Source: Oscillospiraceae bacterium (lineage in GTDB: Bacteria > Bacillota > Clostridia > Oscillospirales > Oscillospiraceae). From it: a stretch of 10,719 bases of DNA. The notes under the pieces are model-generated. The model was not told the origin of the DNA, did no database searches, and saw only the letters and a list, made by a program, of their open reading frames with translations. Where the stretch lies: assembly GCA_017936205.1 (NCBI GenBank), contig JAGBGB010000107.1:1-10719 (forward strand), given 5' to 3'. Position 1 is the stretch's first letter; each line of letters opens with the position of its first letter. Both the position numbers and the translations under genes were made by a program. Below are positions 1-5,652 of the stretch, in pieces.

Positions 1-118
1 CTACCACATAGCTGCCAACTCCCCCAATGCCGAAAACGATCACATGAGCTCTGCTCAGCCGTTCCATAGCATCAGAGCCCAGAAGCATTTCCTGCCGAAT
101 AAAGGCTTCCTTATCCAT
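1..118 (-). CDS. tcdA: tRNA threonylcarbamoyladenosine dehydratase (ThiF/E1-like), 5' part only
   Basis: Only the first 39 codons are inside the window; the rest lies beyond base 1. The visible protein starts MDKEAFIRQEMLLGSDAMER and continues with a hydrophobic strand leading into GIGGVGSYVV, the glycine-rich ATP-binding turn of ThiF/MoeB/E1-like enzymes. The order of an R-x-x-x-L-G-x-x-x-M-x-x-L segment followed by V-x-G-x-G-G-V-G is typical of TcdA (CsdL; YrvM in Bacillus), which uses ATP to cyclise t6A37 of ANN-decoding tRNAs to ct6A in the cytoplasm. The start at 118 is chosen because AGGAGG (127-132) lies 8 nt upstream. An in-frame ATG at 142 would add eight codons but has no ribosome binding site and abuts a terminator. 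A ThiF-family relative cannot be excluded from 39 residues. Confidence 0.85.
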   Translation of the reverse strand, partial: MDKEAFIRQEMLLGSDAMERLSRAHVIVFGIGGVGSYVV

Positions 119-126
119 TGCGGATT

Positions 127-132
127 CCTCCT
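127..132 (-). promoter_or_regulatory. Ribosome binding site of tcdA
   Basis: A perfect AGGAGG on the minus strand, 8 nt before the ATG at 118. It decides the start against the in-frame ATG at 142. Confidence 0.8.
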
Positions 133-151
133 GTTGAATCATGGTTTTGAT

Positions 152-187
152 AAAAAAGGGGCTGGCTCACCTAAGCGAGACAGCCCC
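152..187 (-). terminator. Intrinsic terminator after the foldase gene
   Basis: On the minus strand GGGGCTG (187-181) pairs with CAGCCCC (164-158). After one mismatch, CTC (179-177) pairs with GAG (168-166), leaving an 8-nt loop. Six U residues (157-152) follow directly. This is a strong rho-independent terminator beginning 18 nt past the stop codon of the foldase gene. It also separates that gene from tcdA, whose ribosome binding site begins only 20 nt further on. Confidence 0.9.
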
Positions 188-204
188 TTGCATTCATCTA
201 AGGA

Positions 205-1824
205 TTAATAGGTTTCGGTGTTGGCATTGTTGTTCAGAGTGAGGCTGACAGCACCGTTCATTGCTGCATCCATATCAAACTTGCAGTTTGCAACAGCGGT
301 AGCAGTGAGCTGATCCACCCAAGCATTGACCAGGTTGGAGTTGACACTCAGGTTACGGTAGGTCTCACTATTGCTCAGGAAGTATAGAACATAAGTACCG
401 GTGCTGGTCTCGAAGACCTCGTAGTCCCCAGCCTTGCGTTCTTCCATAGCCCACAGCATTGCATCCTTAGAAATGGAGCTATTGATGTAGGAATATGCTG
501 CCTCTTCCAGATCCACGGAGGAATTGCTGCTGTTATCGGTAGCCAGCTTGCGGAAGTTCTCCTCAGAGGCATCTGCAGCCAGACCGGACTTTACGGCTTC
601 CAGCTTCTCAGCTGCGGTGGGAGCAGCTTCTTCATCCTCATGACCCTCGCCCTCAGCATGGTCGTGACCGGTGTGATCCTCTTCCTCAGTCTCTTCGTCC
701 TTAGCGATGAAGATCTGCAGAGCGTTGATGGTCTGGTAGTTCACATCGTTGCTCAGGACCTTAACAACATAATAGGTATGGGTATCGGCGTTCTCGAACA
801 TCTTGACATCGCCTGCCTTGGCTTCCTCGAACATCCATGCAGCGGCGTCTTCGGTAGTGTAGGTCTCTGCAGTGCTGCGGAGCTGGTCAGCGTTGACCTG
901 AACGGCAGCATCAGCAATGTCGAAGTTCTCTGCCATCTTCTCGGCAGCTTCCTTAGCCTTAGCCTCTGCCTCTGCATCAGCGGCAGCAGTGTCCTCAGTC
1001 TCTTCCTCGGTAGCTTCCTCAGAAGCGTCCTCGGCATTCTCCTCGGTGGTCTTGTAGTCAGAAGCTCTGCTGGTGTAGAGCATATAGGTCACAACATCGA
1101 AATCAGCGGGAGTCTCTGCGTACTTCGCATCAATTGCAGCTGCATCATACTCATAGTTGCTTGCATAATCGGCAGCAATGTAGGATACACGAACATGCTG
1201 CTCATAGTTCTCCTTGTCGCAGCCGTCACCGTACTGAGCTTCGATGAAGTCATCTGCATCCATGCCGTAGATCTGGCCGTAGAAATCAACATTGAGCATT
1301 TCGTTGTCGATAGCGGTCTGGATCTCTTCAGGAATCACATAGCCTGCATCCATTGCAGCCTGATACACTGCCCAAGTCTGCGCTGCGGTTTCCTTAGCCA
1401 GCTCTGCGAAGTAGCCTGCCCAGGTAATGTCGTAGCTGCCGTCTTCCTGCTTGTAGGGCTCCAGGCAGTCAACATCCATACCCAGCATGGACATCATGCT
1501 GACGTTCTCGGAGCCGACAGTCTGCTTGTCGATGGTCTTGCTGGTATCAATGCCCAGATAGGAGGCATAGTTACCAAAGTTGCTTGCGGTCTGGTTGAAG
1601 AAGTAGTTGAATTCCTTAACAGTCAGTTCCTTGTCGCCAATGGTCATGACCGTCTGGTTACGCTGGTAGTAGCGGATGCCCAATACGGTTCCGAACACTG
1701 CGACCAGAACAAGGACCACACTGATGGCAAGGATCAGGCCTTCAGAAACCTTCTTCTTTTCTTTCTTCTGGGGTTGTGCAACGGGGTTGTTTGCACGCTC
1801 TTTTCTTTCTCGGGATGCGCTCAT
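205..1824 (-). CDS. Membrane-anchored PrsA/SurA-like foldase with two parvulin-like modules
   Basis: A 539-residue protein with a short Lys/Arg-rich cytoplasmic start (1-28), one membrane segment (about 29-51, rich in V, L and I) and a large domain predicted outside the cell. There is no lipobox cysteine, so unlike classical PrsA it is held by a signal anchor. Residues 60-235 resemble the helical SurA_N/trigger-factor-like chaperone part. Two parvulin-like (PpiC type) modules follow, about 243-358 and 366-485. Each ends in a similar stretch (W330 to Y363; W458 to Y489) with W-x(2)-E-E-x-K-A-G-D and a T-Y-hydrophobic strand. Each module carries an acidic insert after its first strand (about 259-290, Glu/Ala-rich; about 376-402, Glu/His-rich). 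The likely role is folding exported proteins at the outer membrane face; isomerase activity is not certain. Start supported by GAGG 8 nt upstream. Single-gene unit with its own promoter and terminator. Confidence 0.75.
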   Translation of the reverse strand: MSASRERKERANNPVAQPQKKEKKKVSEGLILAISVVLVLVAVFGTVLGIRYYQRNQTVMTIGDKELTVKEFNYFFNQTASNFGNYASYLGIDTSKTIDKQTVGSENVSMMSMLGMDVDCLEPYKQEDGSYDITWAGYFAELAKETAAQTWAVYQAAMDAGYVIPEEIQTAIDNEMLNVDFYGQIYGMDADDFIEAQYGDGCDKENYEQHVRVSYIAADYASNYEYDAAAIDAKYAETPADFDVVTYMLYTSRASDYKTTEENAEDASEEATEEETEDTAAADAEAEAKAKEAAEKMAENFDIADAAVQVNADQLRSTAETYTTEDAAAWMFEEAKAGDVKMFENADTHTYYVVKVLSNDVNYQTINALQIFIAKDEETEEEDHTGHDHAEGEGHEDEEAAPTAAEKLEAVKSGLAADASEENFRKLATDNSSNSSVDLEEAAYSYINSSISKDAMLWAMEERKAGDYEVFETSTGTYVLYFLSNSETYRNLSVNSNLVNAWVDQLTATAVANCKFDMDAAMNGAVSLTLNNNANTETY

Positions 1825-1853
1825 GTTTCTAACCTCACAATCGTGAAAATCTC

Positions 1854-1872
1854 CCCTAAAGAGAATTTAGGG
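1854..1872 (-). promoter_or_regulatory. Hairpin at the 5' end of the foldase mRNA
   Basis: CCCTAAA (1872-1866 on the minus strand) and TTTAGGG (1860-1854) form a perfect 7-bp stem with a 5-nt loop, starting about 7 nt after the predicted transcription start. It has no U-run, so it is not a terminator. A 5' mRNA-stabilising stem or a small control element is plausible. No known riboswitch motif is visible in this short leader of about 55 nt. Confidence 0.5.
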
Positions 1873-1885
1873 TACAACAGTTGGT

Positions 1886-1914
1886 ATTATACTATTTTTT
1901 CTCCAAGGTTTCAA
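1886..1914 (-). promoter_or_regulatory. Sigma-A promoter of the foldase gene
   Basis: On the minus strand TTGAAA (1914-1909) is followed after exactly 17 nt by TATAAT (1891-1886). This gives a predicted start near 1879 and a leader of about 55 nt. It is the best promoter match in the window, so the foldase is expected to be transcribed independently of the 6S RNA gene upstream. Confidence 0.85.
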
Positions 1915-2036
1915 GCCCTAATCTCATATTTTTTTGTAAATTTTTATTAAAAACCCCAAGCTCCCTGTAAAATGCTTCTTCATATTCCGGCATTGTGGCG
2001 GATTCTACGACAGCATTTCCCCTTTTCAGAAAATAT

Positions 2037-2238
2037 AAAAATCCCCACAAAGCCGTGTAACCCCAATTATAACCTGCACGAATGGCAGGTGGGCTGTCTA
2101 TCCTCGTCTTACCAGCTTCCAACTTCCGCTTCCGATCGAGGTCGGAAACGGGAGGCCTGCACGACAACGAGGAAATTCAACATCCCGATGTTATGATGTG
2201 GGTTTAAAAGAGATTATCACGAACTCCGCAGGGAACTT
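2037..2238 (-). ncRNA. ssrS: 6S RNA (RNA polymerase regulator)
   Basis: No credible protein is encoded here, but the minus strand folds as a 6S RNA of about 200 nt. The two ends close in an unbroken 11-bp stem: UCCCUGCGGAG (2234-2224) with CUUUGUGGGGA (2052-2042, some G-U pairs). The next bases are UUCGUG opposite CACGG, matching the conserved GUUCG/CGGC element near the closing stem of 6S RNAs. The interior holds a CCTGC/GCAGG mini-hairpin on the 3' side of the central bubble (about 2072-2088), a CCUCGU/ACGAGG stem, and a terminal 10-bp hairpin (2126-2135 with 2142-2151, 6-nt loop). Five U residues follow the closing stem, consistent with a 3' end near 2037. 6S RNA mimics an open promoter, binds sigma-A RNA polymerase and serves as template for product RNAs. 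A covariance search is needed for exact ends. Confidence 0.88.
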
Positions 2239-2241
2239 TAT

Positions 2242-2270
2242 ATTCTAATGGTCGTCTGACAGTATGTCAG
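2242..2270 (-). promoter_or_regulatory. Sigma-A promoter of the 6S RNA gene
   Basis: On the minus strand CTGACA (2270-2265) lies 17 nt before TAGAAT (2247-2242); each hexamer has one mismatch to consensus. The predicted start (about 2238-2235) coincides with the 5' end given independently by the 6S closing stem. The -35 box is one arm of a perfect inverted repeat listed separately. Confidence 0.78.
2256..2270. repeat. Inverted repeat over the 6S -35 box
   Basis: CTGACA-GTA-TGTCAG: two perfect 6-bp arms around 3 bp. One arm is the -35 hexamer of the 6S promoter. It lies 28 nt past the stop of the DUF1292 gene and lacks a U-run on either strand, so it is not an obvious terminator. A protein-binding site or a weak RNA hairpin ending the DUF1292 transcript are both possible. 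Confidence 0.5.
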
Positions 2271-2297
2271 GGCTCTTGCTGCTATGTTGGAATAGGA

Positions 2298-2603
2298 TCA
2301 GTCGTCGAAGTCGTCCTCGAAATCCTCTTCCTCATCCTCATCGCTGAACACCTGCTCCATAAGCAGGTCGTACACGGTCTCAAGCTCTTCTTCATCCTCG
2401 ATGGCAATCAGCAGGGGCTCTCCGTCCTCAATGACAGACTTCAGCAAGCTGACCTCCAGCTCCTCTGCCTCGTCAGATGCATCAGCAGGGGTGAGTGCCA
2501 AATATTCACAGCCCATGTACTCTACTCTCGCCAGAACCTCAAGCTCATAGTCTACACCATCTTCATCCGTAATGCTGATGATTTCGGCATTGAATTCTTC
2601 CAT
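2298..2603 (-). CDS. DUF1292 family protein (YrzB-like)
   Basis: A small cytoplasmic protein of 101 residues with no signal peptide or membrane segment. The core, from about residue 5 to 80, shows the DUF1292 pattern: I-x-D-E-D-G near the start, a strand with E-Y-L-A-L-x-P around 53-59, then E-x-x-V-Y-D-L-L around 74-81. It ends in a very acidic tail (about 85-101, nearly all Asp/Glu). The family is widespread in Firmicutes and often sits with the yrzL-yrrK(ruvX) genes; its function is unknown. Here it stands alone, with its own promoter, 27 nt before the 6S promoter. Start at 2603 is supported by GGGAGG (2611-2616) 7 nt upstream. No terminator is clear after the stop, so read-through into the 6S gene is possible. 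Confidence 0.85.
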   Translation of the reverse strand: MEEFNAEIISITDEDGVDYELEVLARVEYMGCEYLALTPADASDEAEELEVSLLKSVIEDGEPLLIAIEDEEELETVYDLLMEQVFSDEDEEEDFEDDFDD

Positions 2604-2632
2604 AACAGATCCTCCCTTGTTTTTCTGTCCTT

Positions 2633-2661
2633 ATTGTATCCTGTTCCGGGGAAAAAATCAA
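2633..2661 (-). promoter_or_regulatory. Sigma-A promoter of the DUF1292 gene
   Basis: On the minus strand TTGATT (2661-2656), 17 nt, then TACAAT (2638-2633). The predicted start is near 2626, giving a short leader of about 20 nt with the ribosome binding site inside it. The bases between this promoter and the divergent one for the PBP hold no gene I can support; they contain a 7-bp A/T-rich hairpin (2677-2683 with 2690-2696) of unknown meaning. Confidence 0.72.
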
Positions 2662-2786
2662 GAGGAAATCTGCCGCAATTCTCTCACAGGAGAATTTTTC
2701 CTTCAGCATACAGGCATCTGCAGAGCTCGACCCTATCCTATGCAAAAAAGAATCCATATATTCGCAGATTTGTTCATAATATACTG

Positions 2787-2815
2787 TTGACAAGCGTGAT
2801 ATAATAAGGTAATAG
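2787..2815 (+). promoter_or_regulatory. Promoter of the PBP-led operon
   Basis: Two overlapping readings exist. TTGACA (2787-2792), 17 nt, TAATAG (2810-2815) has a perfect -35 and a weak -10. Alternatively the extended -10 TGATATAAT (2797-2805) has a perfect hexamer plus the TG element but no good -35 at the right distance. Starts would be near 2822 or 2812. Either way it fires rightward into a leader of about 95-105 nt and diverges from the DUF1292 promoter. Confidence 0.65.
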
Positions 2816-2823
2816 GGAAAATA

Positions 2824-2875
2824 GGTGACTTCTGTCATCCCCGGCACTTCATTCCATTTCGGCACAGGCTGTGCC
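2824..2875 (+). promoter_or_regulatory. Structured leader of the PBP mRNA (two short hairpins)
   Basis: GGTGAC (2824-2829) can pair with GTCATC (2834-2839) around TTCT, and GGCACA (2861-2866) pairs perfectly with TGTGCC (2870-2875) around GGC. Neither is followed by a U-run. No known riboswitch or T-box element is recognisable. The ribosome binding site GAGG (2904-2907) is left free. A regulatory role is only a possibility. Confidence 0.3.
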
Positions 2876-2914
2876 TGCACCATAGTTCTAAAATCGAGAA
2901 AGTGAGGAACCGTT

Positions 2915-5647
2915 ATGGCAAATCATAACCGTACACCTGCTAAGCAGCCCCATATTGCTTGGCGCATTTCCAAAGGCTTCCTGCATATTCTGGGCAGAGT
3001 CATTCTGTGGGTCATGATTCTGGGCGCTACCTTGGCCGTGATCGCAGCCATTGCAGGTGTGATCTTCTACAATAAATTCTCTGACTACCTGAAGACCGAT
3101 GTGATCCCCAAGTCAGAAGAATACGCCGACTCCCTGCAGCTGGACAACATTTCTCTGCCGCAGACCTCCATCCTGTACTGCCGTGACCCTGAAACGGGGA
3201 CTTACAGAGAACTGCAGCAGCTGTATTCCTCTCAGAATCGTATTTGGGTCAGCTATGACGAGATCCCCAAGGATCTGGTCAATGCAGCTGTAGCCATCGA
3301 GGATCGCCGCTTCAATGATCATGACGGTGTAGACTGGCTCCGCACCCTTTCCGCTGTGCAGAACTTCGTAGGCGGTGACTCCTCCTTCGGCGCTTCCACC
3401 ATTACTCAGCAGCTGATCAAGAACCTATCCAAGGAAGACGATGTTACCGTTAATCGTAAGGTACAGGAGATCTTCCGTGCGCTGGCTGTTGAGCAGCAAT
3501 ATACCAAAGAAGAGATCATGGAATGGTATCTGAACACCATTTATCTCGGAGAAGGCTGCTACGGTGTCCAGAGTGCAGCCGAGGTCTACTTCGCCAAGGA
3601 TGTTGGGGAACTGACCACTGCTGAATGCGCCTGTCTTATCGCCATTACCAACAATCCCTCTATGTATGACCCCTACATTGCGCCTCAGAGCAATCGTAAG
3701 CGCCAGCTGACCATTCTGGGCGAAATGTACAACCAGGGTTATATTTCTACTAAATCTGCCTATGATGCTGCTAAGGGACAGGAGATGCTGTTCCGCAATG
3801 GCTTGTATGACAGTGAGGAATACCTCTGTGCCGAATGCGGCTTCGAGGGGGAACGTTCCGATTACGACAAGGACGGTTCCCACTTCTACTGCCCCCAGTG
3901 CGGTGTAGAGAATCTGTCCGTAGACAGCAATACCGGCTACTCCTACTTCGTCGATACCGTCTACCGTGATGTTGTAGAGGATCTGTGTAAGCAGTACGAG
4001 CTCAGCGAGCTGGCTGCCCAGCAGCTTCTGCTCACCGGTGGCTATAAGATCTACACAACGATGGACCCCACAGTCCAGGCTCAGGTAGATAAGGTCTATG
4101 AGAATCTGGATAATGTTCCCAATACCGTCAGCATTCAGCAGCTTCAGTCTGCCATCGTTGTGACCGACAATACCACCGGTGACATCGTCGCCATGTCCGG
4201 CGGTGTTGGGGAGAAGGAAGGCAGTTTGACCTTCAACCGTGCTGAAAGCCGTCTTCCCACCGGCTCTGCCATCAAGCCTCTTGCTGTATATGCCCCTGCC
4301 ATTGAAGCCGGTCTGATCACCCCCAACTCTGTTTATGAGGATTCCTCTATCTACGAAGGTCAGGATTGGCCTCAGAACTCCTCCCGAAGCTATGCGGGTA
4401 TGACCAATGTGTTAGAGGGTGTAAAGCAATCCCTGAACACCATTTCCGTCAAGGTCCTAAAGGATCTGACCGTAGAGGCAAGCTATGCCTTCCTGACCCA
4501 GAAGCTGGGCTTCACCACTCTGGTAGAGCGGACGGAAAGCGGCGGCAAGGAATATACGGATATTGCTCTGGCTCCTCTGGGCTTAGGTGAGCTGACCTAT
4601 GGTATGACCGTCCGTGAAATGACCCAGGCATATGCTACTTTCCCCAACAACGGTGTGTTCCGTGAGGCAAGAACCTATACCTCCATTGTAGATTCCGAAG
4701 GCAATGTGATTCTGGATAACACCCAGGAAAGTCATACTGCCATGAGCGAAAGAACCAGCTTCTATATCAACTATATGCTCCGTAAGGTCGTTGAGGAGGG
4801 CACCGGAACCCCAGGCTATATCAGCAATATGACTGCCTGCGGCAAGACCGGTACCTCTAATAATAACCAGACCCGTTGGTATGCAGGCTATACTCCCTAC
4901 TATACCGCTGTTGTCTGGTGCGGCTATGATGAAATGGAACAGATCGTTCTGTCTGACTCCTACACCAATCCTGCCATTGTCATGTGGAGACAGGTCATGC
5001 GTCCCCTCCATGAAGGACTGGAATGGAAGGGCTTCTCCCAGCCCAATGATGTTGGCTACTACAACCTCTGCATCGACTGCGGAAAGCTGGCTGAGGACTT
5101 CTGTAAGACTGAGGTCCGAGGAGACCGCACCGCAAAATTCCCCCTGTATTGGCAGGATGCTCCCAAGGATAAGTGCGACTGCCACATTAAGGTCAGTATT
5201 TGTGAAGCTACCGGGAAGGTCTGCAATGACTACTGCAGCCACGTGCCCGGCAACACCGTGAAGGAAGTCAGCATGCTGATCTTCAATAAGGATTGGAAGG
5301 AAAAGAAGGATGAACCCTATGTTTATAACAAGGAAAAGCCCGAAACCTTCTGTTCCCTCCACAATTTACTGTCTGTGGTGATCCCTCCCGATCCCCCAGC
5401 AACGGATCCCGGCACAGGCGGCACGGTCACTCCTGCCCCCTCCCTGCCGCAGCACGATCCGACCACTCCCGGAACCCTTCCGGAGACCCAACCAAACACT
5501 ACAACGGCACCGGAGACCCAGCCCAACACCACCATCGCTCCGGAGACCCGTCCCAACACTACCGTAGCACCGGAAACCCGCCCCGAAGCAAGTGAAAGCA
5601 TCCCCCACACCCAGTGGTATGAGGGGCGAATCATCACAGGAGGCTGA
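2915..5647 (+). CDS. Class A penicillin-binding protein (peptidoglycan glycosyltransferase/transpeptidase)
   Basis: A bifunctional wall-synthesis enzyme of 910 residues, anchored by one N-terminal membrane helix (about 29-52) with the catalytic parts outside. The GT51 glycosyltransferase domain (about 80-260) has the catalytic Glu in AIEDRRF (E129), then GASTITQQLIKN and the LNTIYLGEGCYGV motif; it polymerises glycan from lipid II. The transpeptidase domain (about 400-690) shows SAIK (S451, K454), SLN (S506, N508) and KTG (644-646), so both active sites look intact. Between them, C305-x2-C308-x17-C326-x2-C329 resembles a zinc ribbon, which is unusual. A cysteine-rich region (C719, 722, 730, 754, 756, 763, 770, 774, 813) and a Pro/Thr-rich repeated tail follow. 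ATG at 2915 has GAGG 7 nt upstream. First gene of a tight plus-strand run; its last codons contain the next gene's ribosome binding site. Confidence 0.93.
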   Translation: MANHNRTPAKQPHIAWRISKGFLHILGRVILWVMILGATLAVIAAIAGVIFYNKFSDYLKTDVIPKSEEYADSLQLDNISLPQTSILYCRDPETGTYRELQQLYSSQNRIWVSYDEIPKDLVNAAVAIEDRRFNDHDGVDWLRTLSAVQNFVGGDSSFGASTITQQLIKNLSKEDDVTVNRKVQEIFRALAVEQQYTKEEIMEWYLNTIYLGEGCYGVQSAAEVYFAKDVGELTTAECACLIAITNNPSMYDPYIAPQSNRKRQLTILGEMYNQGYISTKSAYDAAKGQEMLFRNGLYDSEEYLCAECGFEGERSDYDKDGSHFYCPQCGVENLSVDSNTGYSYFVDTVYRDVVEDLCKQYELSELAAQQLLLTGGYKIYTTMDPTVQAQVDKVYENLDNVPNTVSIQQLQSAIVVTDNTTGDIVAMSGGVGEKEGSLTFNRAESRLPTGSAIKPLAVYAPAIEAGLITPNSVYEDSSIYEGQDWPQNSSRSYAGMTNVLEGVKQSLNTISVKVLKDLTVEASYAFLTQKLGFTTLVERTESGGKEYTDIALAPLGLGELTYGMTVREMTQAYATFPNNGVFREARTYTSIVDSEGNVILDNTQESHTAMSERTSFYINYMLRKVVEEGTGTPGYISNMTACGKTGTSNNNQTRWYAGYTPYYTAVVWCGYDEMEQIVLSDSYTNPAIVMWRQVMRPLHEGLEWKGFSQPNDVGYYNLCIDCGKLAEDFCKTEVRGDRTAKFPLYWQDAPKDKCDCHIKVSICEATGKVCNDYCSHVPGNTVKEVSMLIFNKDWKEKKDEPYVYNKEKPETFCSLHNLLSVVIPPDPPATDPGTGGTVTPAPSLPQHDPTTPGTLPETQPNTTTAPETQPNTTIAPETRPNTTVAPETRPEASESIPHTQWYEGRIITGG
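5480..5590 (+). repeat. 30-bp tandem repeat in the PBP tail
   Basis: Three full copies of 30 bp (5480-5509, 5510-5539, 5540-5569) and a partial fourth encode P-E-T-[QR]-P-N-T-T-x-A decapeptides, from residue 856 on. The third-codon positions differ between copies, so the peptide appears better kept than the DNA. It lies at the extracellular C-terminus and probably forms a flexible wall-spanning tail. Confidence 0.9.
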
Positions 5648-5652
5648 ACAAT

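Noticed and set aside
640..1950. 436-codon open frame on the plus strand opposite the foldase gene
   Set aside because: It is antisense to a well-supported gene with a promoter, ribosome binding site and terminator; its length follows from the biased codon use of the real gene.
1892..2167. 91-codon open frame on the minus strand read as a hypothetical protein
   Set aside because: Its first two-thirds are the 6S RNA, with base pairing that explains the sequence, and it runs into the foldase promoter. It has no ribosome binding site.
2677..2699. AATTCTC/GAGAATT hairpin followed by T residues, as a plus-strand terminator
   Set aside because: The stem is A/T-rich and weak, and no plus-strand gene lies upstream to be terminated; it sits in a divergent promoter region.
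2563..2883. Open frames on both strands in the region between DUF1292 and the PBP
   Set aside because: They overlap the two divergent promoters and have no ribosome binding sites or recognisable protein patterns.
4583..5362. 259-codon open frame on the minus strand opposite the PBP
   Set aside because: The plus strand here carries the transpeptidase KTG motif and cysteine region of the PBP; no start signals were seen on the minus strand.
5480..5590. Short tandem repeats as a possible CRISPR array
   Set aside because: Repeats are directly adjacent without spacers, in frame, and encode a Pro/Thr-rich tail.
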